Assembly: GCF_021184045.1 (NCBI RefSeq)
Contig: NZ_CP073710.1
Location: 620,001-684,000 of the forward strand
DNA length: 64,000 nucleotides
Direction: 5' to 3'
From: Methanococcoides orientis
Lineage (GTDB): Archaea; Halobacteriota; Methanosarcinia; Methanosarcinales; Methanosarcinaceae
Shown here: piece after piece, positions 9,501 through 17,288 of the stretch
Layout of the letters: each line of letters begins with the position of its first letter
How positions within the stretch are numbered: the first letter of the stretch is position 1
Program-made: the position numbers and the translations under genes
The notes under the pieces: generated by a model
Seen by the model: only the letters and a program-made list of their open reading frames with translations
The model's database searches: none
What the model was told of the DNA's origin: nothing

Positions 9501-10274
9501 ACCGACCTTCTTCCGCTGACCAGTAATGAAGAACAGCAAGCAATAGTTGTTGAAAGCAATGCCCGGAATGACAATGACGGAATACGCATTCGGGTTGCCT
9601 CCAGCACCGTATCTGCTGCAAATGTAGCTGCAATGGATTCAAACGTCAAGTTTGTAGGAAGGAATGCTGAGGTGCAGTATGTCTTTACTAATAAGAACAC
9701 ACCTGTCACTGACATACGCTTTGAAGCAGAAACAAATGAAGGGTACGTCATGGCGACTGTTAATCTATTAAATGAGCAGCCGGAAAGTGCACCTGCATCT
9801 CCATCAGTGAGAGTATATCAGAGTATGGATATTGTTCTGGGGGATGAAAGATTATCATCTTCAGGCTTTATGGATGAAGCGACAATAGGATTTGCTGTCT
9901 CAAAAGAATGGATCATATCAAATGACATTGATGAAAATAGCATCCGTATGGAACACTATTCTGATGGTGTCTGGGATCGATTGCCCACTACTGTGGCATA
10001 CGAGGATGACGGCAATATATATTTTGAGGCTATAACAACAGGTTTCTCGCCTTTTATTATCTGTGCAGATATCGTTAATGAAAATATTAATAGTAAAGGT
10101 CCAGACGCAAATATTCCTGTGCTTGAGGATGATATGTCAGTAGGAGCCAGCGAAGAAGTCCAGTATACTGTTAAAGATGAGATAAATGGTAAACTATTGC
10201 TTTTGCTTGCATTAATACTGGTTGCATTCTTTGGTTCCATGTATTATAGAAAGAGATCAAACGGAAAAATATGA
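6516..10274 (+). CDS. Large surface papain-like cysteine protease with lectin-like, PKD, beta-helix and PGF-pre-PGF domains
   Basis: A 1252-residue exported protein. A signal peptide covers about residues 1-30. Residues about 150-380 are a C1A papain-like domain with the full catalytic set: Gln172 and Cys178 in DQGNAGSCWAHS, His323 in MNHYVTLVGWDD, Asn353 in IIKNSWGDSWGEDGYF. Next come a lectin-like beta domain (about 395-545), a PKD domain (about 568-650, WQWDFGDNSTS), a right-handed beta-helix of the NosD type (about 655-985, repeated N-I-T-I-x-N-C turns), a PGF-pre-PGF-like domain (about 1010-1175, ending TTGFSPFIICAD) and a C-terminal helix (about 1225-1243) with a basic tail. The start at 6516 has GAGGTG 4 nt upstream; an in-frame TTG at 6504 is less likely. 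It is probably cell-wall anchored and acts on external peptides. Confidence 0.85.
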   Translation: MKKSMLLGNLLLACCLVLILLSTSCNAAGIDQNAVPNSNESSASKISIAPLNPAFVQYQEELEKSQNDYSINSVTISSLTLSDSSGDVSSKDILNSIHVLQDDELAGNIVHPTGIIPSPVDLSHLSPVNMEEFVASEEYGFRSSGVMTTGTASYPSRYDLRDNNGVTEIRDQGNAGSCWAHSGMASLESYLLHSRSEDWDFSENNAKNTLVYFNQDGFDRPHYGEGLDLFTAAYLTRWDGPVLESDDPYNDLSGSSPSDTTVAKHVQEIMILPGINTSDNLFKWILTDYGAISVGMWHDNSFFNSDNNSYYCYDDVDYPWMNHYVTLVGWDDNFDRHNFTPAAPGNGAFIIKNSWGDSWGEDGYFYISYYDSVVGSDKGPEGLGTKPYISNFMFTAENVSNYDHIYQYDSLGWAACTGYNNTTAYGANIFTASSNETLEAVSFYTVDSNSFYNISVYLDPKDGPVNSSALVSVKNGSIPIAGYHTIDLDDNVSIQTGQNFSVVVQFTTLDYNNPIAIEMVIPGFSSNAHAETGQSYMSLNGTEWEDISEYNKNACIKAFTTEEKKPEAGFVAGTRYVHVNETVDFHDASLYSPDTWQWDFGDNSTSVAQNPLHTYSDPGRYNVSLNASNAFGSNISLKSSFVHVVNSTIVVNSSGTADFTTIDEAICAASSGDTIVVEPGNYNEKLQFTGDNISLVSSSGNPADVSVISPDSKDRTIVIIADNITISSINVSGGSWGIYVDESSGCNITNCYVSDNFIGIHMYSSQNNDISNCTMLDNGFGLMVQRSGNNYFADNSLVDNILDCMFDSEPNAVSTSNTIDGKPIYYLVNSSDVIIDPASNAGLVHLIGCSNITVQDIFIENNFYGFYLHNSSNITIKNCTANVNAYGVHLSSSDENTMYGCNISDNIIDGISLTGSSGNLIYNNYFNNIFSNVHVSGGASNEWNTAMTTGSNIINGTYLGGNFWAKSDGTGWSQTHDSVGNGFCQEYDITDDGNNTDLLPLTSNEEQQAIVVESNARNDNDGIRIRVASSTVSAANVAAMDSNVKFVGRNAEVQYVFTNKNTPVTDIRFEAETNEGYVMATVNLLNEQPESAPASPSVRVYQSMDIVLGDERLSSSGFMDEATIGFAVSKEWIISNDIDENSIRMEHYSDGVWDRLPTTVAYEDDGNIYFEAITTGFSPFIICADIVNENINSKGPDANIPVLEDDMSVGASEEVQYTVKDEINGKLLLLLALILVAFFGSMYYRKRSNGKI

Positions 10275-10290
10275 TCTCTTATTATTTTTT
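10251..10290 (+). terminator. Terminator overlapping the protease stop codon
   Basis: AAGAGATCA and TGATCTCTT form a perfect 9-bp stem around a 12-nt loop, followed by ATTATTTTTT. The right arm contains the TGA stop of the protease gene. Confidence 0.65.
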
Positions 10291-10533
10291 AAGATAAATA
10301 ATTCAAAAATGGGCTGTTTCGAAAACCTATTTTCTATTTAATTTTCACTAATGGTTTCTGAAGGTCATTGTCACGATTGTTCCCTTATGTTCTTTGTAGA
10401 AATGCTCGAATTGGTATGCCATAAAACATTTCTAACAAATTAATCAATAAAATAATATATTATATATGTAATTAGTTAACTTTCAGATTAGTATAAAGCT
10501 AAAATGTTCGGAAATTAAAATAGGAGATATATT

Positions 10534-11436
10534 ATGAGATTAGCAAAAACGTTTGTTTTAATCATTTTATTGATAGCAAGCTTTTCCGCTGGTTGTGTTG
10601 AAGAGGATACACAGGTTGCCAGCGCAAACGAACTTTTTGAAACAAGTCGATTCAATGAAGCGATCGAATCTTTTGACAAAGTGCTGGAGAGTGAAACAGG
10701 CAATGTCGATGCATTGAATGGTAAAGGTGCCTCTCTCAATGCCCTTAGCAGGTATGAGGAAGCTATAATATGCTCTGATAAAGCGATAGAGATCGAGCCT
10801 GAGAATCCTAAGTCATGGATTTTGAAAGGAGACTCTCTCAATGGACTTAGCAGGTATGATGAGGCGATTGAATGCTACAATAAGTCAATAGAGATCGATC
10901 CAGAAGACGCAGAGGCATGGATCGGCAAAGGATATATCGTTTATTCACTTGGAAAAGATAATGAGTCAATAGAGTACTTTGAGAAGGCGATTGAATGCTC
11001 AGATAGAGCAATAGAGAACGACACTCGTAATTTTTATTCATGGCATAACAAAGGATTCTCTCTCGCGGCACTTGGAATGCATAACGAATCGATCGAATGC
11101 TATGATAAAGCAATAGAACTCAATCCAGAATTTGTTTATTCATGGCACAACAAAGGATTCACTCTTTTGGCACTTGGAATGTATAACGAATCGATCGAAT
11201 GTTTTGATAAAACAATAGAACTCGATCCAGAGTCTGATAATTCATGGAATAGAAAAGGGGATGCTCTCAGTGAACTCGGTATGCATGATGAGGCAGTAGA
11301 ATGCTATGATAAAGCAATAGAACTCAATCCAGAGAATCATAAGGCATGGGCTGGAAAGGGGTGTGCACTTGATGAGCTTGGCAGACCTGATGAAGCAAGT
11401 GAATGCTATGAAAAGGCAGAAGAACTCCTCTCTTAA
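10534..11436 (+). CDS. TPR-repeat lipoprotein
   Basis: A 300-residue protein with a lipoprotein signal (ends SFSAGC, Cys about 21) and then about eight 34-residue tetratricopeptide repeats covering almost all of the mature chain. Typical units are AWIGKGYIVYSLGKDNESIEYF and SWNRKGDALSELGMHDEAVECY. One unit, around residues 145-165, is out of register, with the extra segment YFEKAIECSDRAIE. TPR arrays bind protein partners; this one would do so on the outer face of the membrane. The repeats at 11040-11240 are very similar at the DNA level (SWHNKGF twice), suggesting recent internal duplication. It follows the surface protease with its own promoter region (TATATTATATATG near 10455). Confidence 0.85.
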   Translation: MRLAKTFVLIILLIASFSAGCVEEDTQVASANELFETSRFNEAIESFDKVLESETGNVDALNGKGASLNALSRYEEAIICSDKAIEIEPENPKSWILKGDSLNGLSRYDEAIECYNKSIEIDPEDAEAWIGKGYIVYSLGKDNESIEYFEKAIECSDRAIENDTRNFYSWHNKGFSLAALGMHNESIECYDKAIELNPEFVYSWHNKGFTLLALGMYNESIECFDKTIELDPESDNSWNRKGDALSELGMHDEAVECYDKAIELNPENHKAWAGKGCALDELGRPDEASECYEKAEELLS

Positions 11437-11548
11437 GCTAAAAGAGATATTAGCTACGTAGAAATCCTAATTCATAGTTACAATGTAGTTGCAGTTATGG
11501 GATCTCCACAGGACCTATAATACAAAAAACAGATGGAAGGACGTGAAA

Positions 11549-12238
11549 ATGTATGAATTAATACTTTTAATAATATTAACTTTAGCTGCTGCTACTTTCG
11601 TCTGCTACCTTGGTGAAAAATATGGCGTAGGCATGTGTATCGGGATATTTGCGGGCCTTGTAGTTACGGGACAGATACTAGCCACCAAAGTAGCTTTGTT
11701 TGGTCCATTTGTAGTGCCAGCTGGAGTGATTGTTCATGCAACTACATTTCTCATAACTGATGCTTTATGTGAATTCCATGGTAAAAAAATTGCAAAACAA
11801 GCACTATGGAGTGGATTCTTAGCTTCTATTTTGCTGGTAATAGCAATACAAACAGCCATAGCATTACCTTCCGCACCCTTCTGGTCTGGACAGGAAGCAT
11901 TTGACTTAACTCTTAACTCTACAGGGAGAATTGTTTTTGCAAGTTTGATAGCATATATAATATCGCAGAATTGGGACGTATTTATCTTTGATAAGATCAA
12001 AACAAAAACAAATGGTAAACATCTATGGTTGAGAAATTGTGCATCCACAATGTCATCTCAAGGCTTAGACACCATTATTTTTATTACGATCGGTTTCTAC
12101 GGTCTAATGCCATTAGTTCCACTAATAATTGGTCAATATATTGTCAAACTCCTTATTGCTACGATGGACACACCGTTTTTATATGCAATAAAATGGGCTA
12201 AAGAAAAAAAATTGATGGGCTTAGCATTAAACCATTAA
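11549..12238 (+). CDS. Queuosine-precursor transporter family (YhhQ/VUT, formerly DUF165)
   Basis: A 229-residue membrane protein with about six helices. The family hallmarks are visible: ANKVAL-like ILATKVALFGPFVVPAGVI, then FLITDALCEFHGKKIAKQALWSG, SLIAYIISQNWDVFIFDKIK, and LRNCASTMSSQGLDTIIFI. Members import deazapurine precursors (preQ0/preQ1 or related bases). In an archaeon the product would be archaeosine in tRNA, which is inference. The start at 11549 is supported by GGACGTGA just upstream; the frame extends to 11489 without a better site. It follows the TPR lipoprotein by 112 nt. Confidence 0.8.
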   Translation: MYELILLIILTLAAATFVCYLGEKYGVGMCIGIFAGLVVTGQILATKVALFGPFVVPAGVIVHATTFLITDALCEFHGKKIAKQALWSGFLASILLVIAIQTAIALPSAPFWSGQEAFDLTLNSTGRIVFASLIAYIISQNWDVFIFDKIKTKTNGKHLWLRNCASTMSSQGLDTIIFITIGFYGLMPLVPLIIGQYIVKLLIATMDTPFLYAIKWAKEKKLMGLALNH

Positions 12239-12403
12239 TAGATTACAACAGTAGCATAATCCACCATAATAGACCATGCGATCTCAGAAGACCTTGCAGA
12301 TACTTTTAATCACAAAAGTGATCGATATTTACAATATCTTATGATATGGAAATCCAATGTAAGGTCTATTAATAGTTGAATTAGGAAATGATTGTTCAAG
12401 CCC

Positions 12404-12490
12404 ATGGACTATAGAAGTGATGAGATTGAACCGGTCGCATGGATACTTTTCATTCTATGTCTGGTATTCTTCGTGTTCTATTCATATTGA
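12404..12490 (+). CDS. Possible 28-residue single-helix membrane protein
   Basis: ATG at 12404 opens MDYRSDEIEPVAWILFILC and continues to a hydrophobic end VFFVFYSY. The composition (acidic N-terminus then about 16 hydrophobic residues) is that of a small membrane protein. No good ribosome binding site is adjacent; AGGAAATGA lies about 15 nt upstream. It lies in the otherwise empty 412-nt gap between the YhhQ gene and Cache-cupin copy 2, and nothing else is seen there except a TATA-like ATTATATATTAAG near 12580. Confidence 0.3.
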   Translation: MDYRSDEIEPVAWILFILCLVFFVFYSY

Positions 12491-12651
12491 CCATTAGCAA
12501 ATCGATATTTTAGAAAATGAACCCAGTTCTTTTTTAAAATAAAAAACTGATGAATGAACCATATACAATAATTATATATTAAGAAAGAAGGCTTAATGCA
12601 ATTTAAAATAAAATTCCAAATATTATTTTTAAATTGTACGGGTGTAATAAT

Positions 12652-13560
12652 ATGAGTGAACTAAAAAAGATACTTTGCGTTCTGTCCATGGCAATTCTGT
12701 TGCTGGCAGCTGCAGGCTGTGTGCAGCCAGATAATACAGAAATGAGTGAACAGGAAGAACAAATAGTCATAGAAGCGCAGAATGATCTATTATCCCTGAA
12801 ACAGGAAAGAATAGCCCTTGTCAATGCTGCTATTGAACTGATCGATGAAAAAGGAGAGCTTGCATTTCCTGAATTCAGAGAGAACAACAGTCAGTGGTAT
12901 CATAATGATTCCTACATAACCATCTGGAAGGCTGAAGGAATACGTGTTGTCTACCCTCCTAAAGCAAGCGGTGAGGGTGAGGATGTGAAAGATCTTGAAG
13001 ATTATAACGGTAAACCGTTCGGCAGGATGTTCATAGACACTGCTTTAAGTGAAGAGGGTGAGGGATGGGTTCATTATTACTGGCCAAAACCTGGCGAGAT
13101 TTCTCCTTCCAAGAAGTGTACATTCATCAAGAGAACTACTATCGATAACCAGACATACCTTGTGAATTCCGGCTTTTATCTCGATGACTACATTTACACC
13201 AATGATCTTGAAGATCTTGAACACTTCAGTCGTTTTGGAGACGTTTTTATTGGTAATTTGTTCCACCCTGAAACAACTGATAAAGAATTGGAAGTCAATT
13301 ACAGTATTGCTCATGTGATAATTAAGCCAGGTAAGTCCATTGGACCTCACATGATGACAAATCCTGAGGTATATTATATCCTTGAAGGCGAAGGTGTGCT
13401 CTACATAGAAGATGTACCATTTGAACTGAGCAAAGGAAAGCTTGTTCACATACCTGCTAATTCAAAACAATCCACGGAGAACACAGGGGATGTTGACCTT
13501 GAATTCTTTGCTATAAACGAGCCTGCCTGGGCAGAAGAGAATGAGGAAATGGTGGAGTGA
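12652..13560 (+). CDS. Cache-cupin lipoprotein, copy 2
   Basis: A 302-residue paralogue of the protein at 5234, collinear over its whole length: lipoprotein signal ending LAAAGC, Cache-like domain (LVNAAIELIDEKGELAFPEF, WKAEGIRVVYPP, GEGWVHYYWPKPGE) and a C-terminal cupin. The cupin strand reads IKPGKSIGPHMMTNPEVYYI, so it has a histidine (GPHMM) that copy 1 lacks, which may mark a difference in metal binding. The start at 12652 has GGGTG about 7 nt upstream and replaces a longer frame from 12634. DNA identity between copies is high in the Cache part and lower in the linker near residues 185-210. It is convergent with the DUF1673 array, with a 43-nt gap. Confidence 0.75.
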   Translation: MSELKKILCVLSMAILLLAAAGCVQPDNTEMSEQEEQIVIEAQNDLLSLKQERIALVNAAIELIDEKGELAFPEFRENNSQWYHNDSYITIWKAEGIRVVYPPKASGEGEDVKDLEDYNGKPFGRMFIDTALSEEGEGWVHYYWPKPGEISPSKKCTFIKRTTIDNQTYLVNSGFYLDDYIYTNDLEDLEHFSRFGDVFIGNLFHPETTDKELEVNYSIAHVIIKPGKSIGPHMMTNPEVYYILEGEGVLYIEDVPFELSKGKLVHIPANSKQSTENTGDVDLEFFAINEPAWAEENEEMVE

Positions 13561-13603
13561 TCCGCCATCCAGCCTTTCTTTGACACTTTCAATAGAAGGT
13601 ATT

Positions 13604-14335
13604 TTACGCTGTCTTCCTGTAGTGTTCAATAGCATCCTCTATTTCGGATGCTGTTACCTCATCAGTTATAAGCGAATAATAAGGACTCAATTTATACCAT
13701 CTCTTATTTTTGTATTCGATGTACAATTGTGTATCCAAATTGTAGTAATCTTTTTTCTGTTTTTGATATACAAACAGGGATAATGGCAACAGTGGGATCA
13801 TTGATAGAATTGTTCGCCATTCCCCCAGCATGACCATATGTGTAACTATTGCAAAAACGATTACAAAAGCTATGCATTTCAACATCAGAAGTGTTTTCTT
13901 TGAGTGCTCTACAAGCTTGTTGGAAATGATGGAACTAATCTCACTGTGGTTTAATGTAATATTTTTCATCCCGATGGAACTTAAATGCACACCAGAATCA
14001 TTGACCAAAATACTTGCCTGAAAGCTCCTAGATACAATGAAAAAGTAGAAAACATACACCACGGACACAATGATTAGATAATTCAAAAGACCAAGACTTG
14101 AAGGAAGACGAAACAACACACTCAATCCTGCTATTAGGAAAGCAGTATACAAGCTGCTATTGGTTGGAAAGATTACGTTAGCAGATCGGAACTGTCGAAT
14201 GTTAACTGTTTTACCCAAAGAACTTGCAGACTGGAAATCCGGTGAGCAATTTTTTTGCGGTTGTCTAAACTCTATATCTTTCACCGGACACCACCCCATA
14301 ATTTTCTTAATATTTTCTGCAAAACTATCAATCAT
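13604..14335 (-). CDS. DUF1673 family membrane protein, array member 4 (last)
   Basis: A 243-residue protein of a Methanosarcinales-specific family. The N-terminus carries the family motif KIMGWCPVKD. Two membrane helix pairs follow (about 75-120 and 165-205), with a PH-like soluble stretch between them (SGVHLSSIGMKNITLNHSEISSI), then a C-terminal soluble tail ending IEDAIEHYRKTA. It closely resembles array member 2 (15058). The start overlaps the stop of the previous gene by 4 nt (ATGA), so it is translationally coupled. Function is unknown. The helix plus soluble-domain layout recalls bacterial PH-domain membrane proteins, which is only a visual similarity. Confidence 0.7.
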   Translation of the reverse strand: MIDSFAENIKKIMGWCPVKDIEFRQPQKNCSPDFQSASSLGKTVNIRQFRSANVIFPTNSSLYTAFLIAGLSVLFRLPSSLGLLNYLIIVSVVYVFYFFIVSRSFQASILVNDSGVHLSSIGMKNITLNHSEISSIISNKLVEHSKKTLLMLKCIAFVIVFAIVTHMVMLGEWRTILSMIPLLPLSLFVYQKQKKDYYNLDTQLYIEYKNKRWYKLSPYYSLITDEVTASEIEDAIEHYRKTA

Positions 14336-15057
14336 CTCTCCAATGTCTCCTTCAGAATGTGATACTCAATATCATTTCTTGGAAATAGCGTGATGGCCTT
14401 ATTTTCAACATTTATTTTGATCGCTTTCGGACAATGGGATCTCCGGCGATTTATATAAATCATATATATATAAAGAAAATAAGGGAGCACAACCATTGTA
14501 GTATTTGATCTTATGTATTCCAATAATAGGGATTTTGTTGACAAGTTGTATAAGTACCGGGTATGCACAAAAAAGGCCAGTAGCATAACTATAATGAGCA
14601 CAATATAGAGCGGTCTTTTCCTGTACACGGTATTGTCAATAGTCTTTACTTCTTTAATCTGCTGTTTTGGAATGTTTATCGGTTTGAACAGAGGTGTTTT
14701 TATCATCAGTATTTCGGAACCAATGGAAACCCGGTTGTGATTGAACAGGAAAAAAGATGCCATCAACATAATGAGAACTAACACAAGGATAAGATGGCCT
14801 ACAGGTGTTATGGTAAACTGATCGTTAAAAACTAAAATCAGAAAAGACAAACTAAGGGTGAGTAAAATCGTTAACTGGCGCCAATCTATCATTTGGAGGG
14901 GAATATCTTTTTCCTTAATTGATTGGTTATCCATTTGACTCAGATTCATATTTTTAGATTTGAAATCCGGTGAGCAGTTCTTTTGAGCCGGTTTAAACTC
15001 GATATCTTTCATCGGACACCATCCCATCATTCTTTTGACACTTTCAAAGGATACCAT
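14332..15057 (-). CDS. DUF1673 family membrane protein, array member 3
   Basis: A 241-residue paralogue with the N-terminal RMMGWCPMKDIEF motif. It has hydrophobic segments near residues 65-105 and 150-205 and a soluble stretch between them. Its first 35 residues match member 4 closely (MGWCP, KDIEF, QKNCSPDF), but the rest is more divergent and the tail is shorter (ILKETLER). It is directly adjacent to member 2 upstream (TAA followed at once by ATG) and overlaps member 4 by 4 nt downstream. Function unknown. Confidence 0.65.
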   Translation of the reverse strand: MVSFESVKRMMGWCPMKDIEFKPAQKNCSPDFKSKNMNLSQMDNQSIKEKDIPLQMIDWRQLTILLTLSLSFLILVFNDQFTITPVGHLILVLVLIMLMASFFLFNHNRVSIGSEILMIKTPLFKPINIPKQQIKEVKTIDNTVYRKRPLYIVLIIVMLLAFFVHTRYLYNLSTKSLLLEYIRSNTTMVVLPYFLYIYMIYINRRRSHCPKAIKINVENKAITLFPRNDIEYHILKETLER

Positions 15058-15798
15058 TTACTGTGTCCTCCTATAATGGTCAATAGCATTCTGTATTTTA
15101 GATGCTGTCATCTCGTCTGTCATAATTGAATAATCAGAAGTAAGTTCATACCATCTTGTATACCGGTTTTTATTTTCATATTTGATGGATAATTGTGTCT
15201 CTATATCGTGATATTTCCCACCCAGGTTATGTTTTACAAGTAAGTATCCTGGTACGAATGAGACAATTGATATGATCATTTGCCACTCTCCGCGTATCGT
15301 TGCTGAATAAACAGCCAATGAAACAAGAGCTGATAGTGGTATTGCCAGTAGTAGAATTATTAAAACTGTAGATCTAATGCGCTTATTTGCTGTGACTGAT
15401 TTTATTTCGTTGTACTTTAATGTAATATGCTTCAGCTCAAAAGATTGTAAATGAATCCCACTTTCATCAATTAATACGTTTGATTGAATAAATTTTGTTA
15501 CAAGGAAGTAATATATGAAATACATTGCAACGATGGTAGGAATCAGGATTGTGGAACTCTCACCCCTGACTAAAAACAGAACCGCATTTAAAACTGATAC
15601 AACGATAATGAAAAACAGGGAAGTATTTGCAGGGAACATCACGTTTTCAGATTGAACCAGTTCAAGATTTGATCTGCCGGAAGGTTCGAGTGAAGTGTTT
15701 ACAAAATCAAGATCCTGATTTGATCTCAATTTCATTGAAGGTGTATTCGGGCACCACCCCATTAATTTTCGTATAGTTTCTGTCACATTTATTGTCAT
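15058..15798 (-). CDS. DUF1673 family membrane protein, array member 2
   Basis: A 246-residue paralogue starting MTINVTETIRKLMGWCPNTP. Helices lie near residues 55-100 and 150-190, with a soluble stretch between (ESGIHLQSFELKHITLKYNEIKSV) and a tail ASKIQNAIDHYRRTQ. Its ATG overlaps by 4 nt the stop of a 36-residue remnant of an HTH regulator (15795-15905). That is the same coupling seen between the intact regulator and member 1, so regulator plus DUF1673 was duplicated as a unit. Function unknown. Confidence 0.7.
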   Translation of the reverse strand: MTINVTETIRKLMGWCPNTPSMKLRSNQDLDFVNTSLEPSGRSNLELVQSENVMFPANTSLFFIIVVSVLNAVLFLVRGESSTILIPTIVAMYFIYYFLVTKFIQSNVLIDESGIHLQSFELKHITLKYNEIKSVTANKRIRSTVLIILLLAIPLSALVSLAVYSATIRGEWQMIISIVSFVPGYLLVKHNLGGKYHDIETQLSIKYENKNRYTRWYELTSDYSIMTDEMTASKIQNAIDHYRRTQ

Positions 15799-15905
15799 AC
15801 CAATCCCCTCAACTTCTCAAACAGTTCCTCTGCCAGTTTTGTAGGATCGTCCGTTTGTTCGATCTTTATCTTTATCTTCATCTCATCTGCAAAATCCCAA
15901 TGCAT
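15795..15905 (-). pseudogene. Relic of HTH regulator (C-terminal 36 residues)
   Basis: The minus strand reads MHWDFADEMKIKIKIEQTDD and ends LAEELFEKLRGLV. It matches the last residues of the intact regulator at 16294 (LLWDFADEMKIKLEQTDDPTRLAEEMFEKLRELV) with a KI insertion. The helix-turn-helix and all N-terminal sequence are missing. The remnant still begins with ATG and overlaps the next DUF1673 start by ATGA, so it may persist as a leader peptide. It is too short for a DNA-binding protein. Confidence 0.75.
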
Positions 15906-15940
15906 TTTGATAGAATTATTTTATCCTGCCACCTTTCTTT

Positions 15941-16297
15941 TCATTCACGATCGGCTTTTTCTCTATAAAGTTTCTTGAATTTCAACATAGTGAATATCCA
16001 GATTATTGCAAGACCAGATGTGCCTATAGTGAACCGATTCGCCTGCAATGAACTCATATCACTTCCTAAATAGGAAGTTAATTGCCATATTATTAAAATA
16101 GAAAGTGCAACTAATGAAAGGATAACTGTTCTTATTTCTTTTTCTGGTTTCATTTGTTCTTGGCCCCCTCTTATTCCTGAAGGTTTCAGTGAAGTGTTTG
16201 AAAAATCAATCTGCTGAGATGACTTAAATCCCCCCGCAGTTGCATTGGGACACCATCCCATGACTTTACGTATAGTTCCTGTCACATTTATTGTCAT
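15941..16297 (-). CDS. DUF1673 family membrane protein, short form, array member 1
   Basis: A 118-residue protein starting MTINVTGTIRKVMGWCPNAT, with the family motif, two hydrophobic segments (about 56-75 and 88-105) and a basic tail. It lacks the inner soluble stretch, second helix pair and C-terminal tail of members 2-4, so it is either a truncated copy or a natural short form. Its start overlaps the regulator stop by 4 nt (ATGA). Its first 50 residues match member 2 closely (QIDFSNTSLKPSG versus DLDFVNTSLEPSG). Confidence 0.65.
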   Translation of the reverse strand: MTINVTGTIRKVMGWCPNATAGGFKSSQQIDFSNTSLKPSGIRGGQEQMKPEKEIRTVILSLVALSILIIWQLTSYLGSDMSSLQANRFTIGTSGLAIIWIFTMLKFKKLYREKADRE

Positions 16298-16740
16298 ACT
16301 AACTCCCTCAATTTCTCAAACATTTCCTCCGCCAATCTTGTAGGATCGTCCGTCTGTTCGAGCTTGATCTTCATCTCATCTGCAAAATCCCAGAGCAATT
16401 CCATGCACTCCTTGTACCTGCTGCATTCATTGCAATCTCCTTCGTGCTCATACCACACCTGAACGCCATTTTTTTCAGAAATAAAAATCAAGGCATCAAC
16501 ATTCAGAGGAATTGACTGGCCGAACAATATGCCCCGTTCAACGTTCATACGTTCCACATGGATCTGGTTTGACCTTGCCATCTCAAGCAATAAATTTTCA
16601 ACACGTTTGTCCATTCCAATAAGTGCCCGGGATACTGCTTGTCTGGAGATGTTGAACGAGTGTGCGATATTGATGTTGCGGGATCCACTCCTTCGTAGTT
16701 TCCAGAACTCGAACTGTCTATCTCCTGTTGGAAGGAACAT
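16294..16740 (-). CDS. HTH transcriptional regulator leading the DUF1673 array
   Basis: A 148-residue protein. Residues about 10-45 form a helix-turn-helix (FWKLRRSGSRNINIAHSFN, ISRQAVSRALIGMDKRVENLL). The middle resembles a small beta domain (IPLNVDALIFISEKNGVQVWYEHE). It is followed by three cysteines in C-x2-C-x5-C spacing (GDCNECSRYKEC), which suggests a metal or redox site. It overlaps the following DUF1673 gene by ATGA, so the pair is made together and the array is probably autoregulated. A second copy of its 3' end survives at 15795. Confidence 0.7.
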   Translation of the reverse strand: MFLPTGDRQFEFWKLRRSGSRNINIAHSFNISRQAVSRALIGMDKRVENLLLEMARSNQIHVERMNVERGILFGQSIPLNVDALIFISEKNGVQVWYEHEGDCNECSRYKECMELLWDFADEMKIKLEQTDDPTRLAEEMFEKLRELV

Positions 16741-16997
16741 ATGTCAACATATGTATGTTTACTATAAATACATTATTAATTTATTTTACTATTATACAAA
16801 ACAAATCAGTAAAATTATCATTAATTTAATCTCATCCAATTATTTATGTATGTCTTTGATAATTAAAAATTATATTGAACTTAATAATTTGATGAAATGG
16901 GCATAAAATTATTATAATGAACTGCTATGCTATAAAGTAAAGACTTTTAAAATGAATAAATGATAAAATTGAATATAATCAGAAGGAAGGCATGCAA

Positions 16998-17288
16998 ATG
17001 AGCAAAAGTGATTCAGAATGGATGGTTGCCGGACTTATTGTATTCTTTGCGATGATTGTTTTTGCATATCACATAGGCCAACTGCTATGGGGAATAATCC
17101 TAATAGCTCTTGTTTTCTGGATGCTCATGTTGGCTGACTGTCTGCGAAGAGGGACAGATAGTTTCCCCGGCAAAGGAGAGTATGACAAATTTATCTGGTC
17201 GGCTGCCTTAATTTTTCTGAATTTCATAGGTGCGATCTTGTATTATTATCTGGTTCGGAAGCAGGATATCATTGGAGAAATATCATGA
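16998..17288 (+). CDS. PLDc_N-like small membrane protein
   Basis: A 96-residue protein with three hydrophobic helices. The last two form a PLDc_N-type domain: a helix ending WMLMLADCLRR, a FPGKGEYDKFIWS loop, and FLNFIGAILYYYLVRK. PLDc_N is the two-helix region found before phospholipase D-like catalytic domains, but it also occurs alone as here. The start at 16998 has GGAAGG 7 nt upstream; an ATG at 16992 is too close. The stop overlaps the next gene by 4 nt. The last 46 residues are nearly repeated in the K+ channel gene at 17666. Confidence 0.7.
   Translation: MSKSDSEWMVAGLIVFFAMIVFAYHIGQLLWGIILIALVFWMLMLADCLRRGTDSFPGKGEYDKFIWSAALIFLNFIGAILYYYLVRKQDIIGEIS

Noticed and set aside
12634-12651. 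Longer start for Cache-cupin copy 2
   Set aside because: The extra six residues cover the ribosome binding site region, and the ATG at 12652 has GGGTG at correct spacing and a clean signal peptide.
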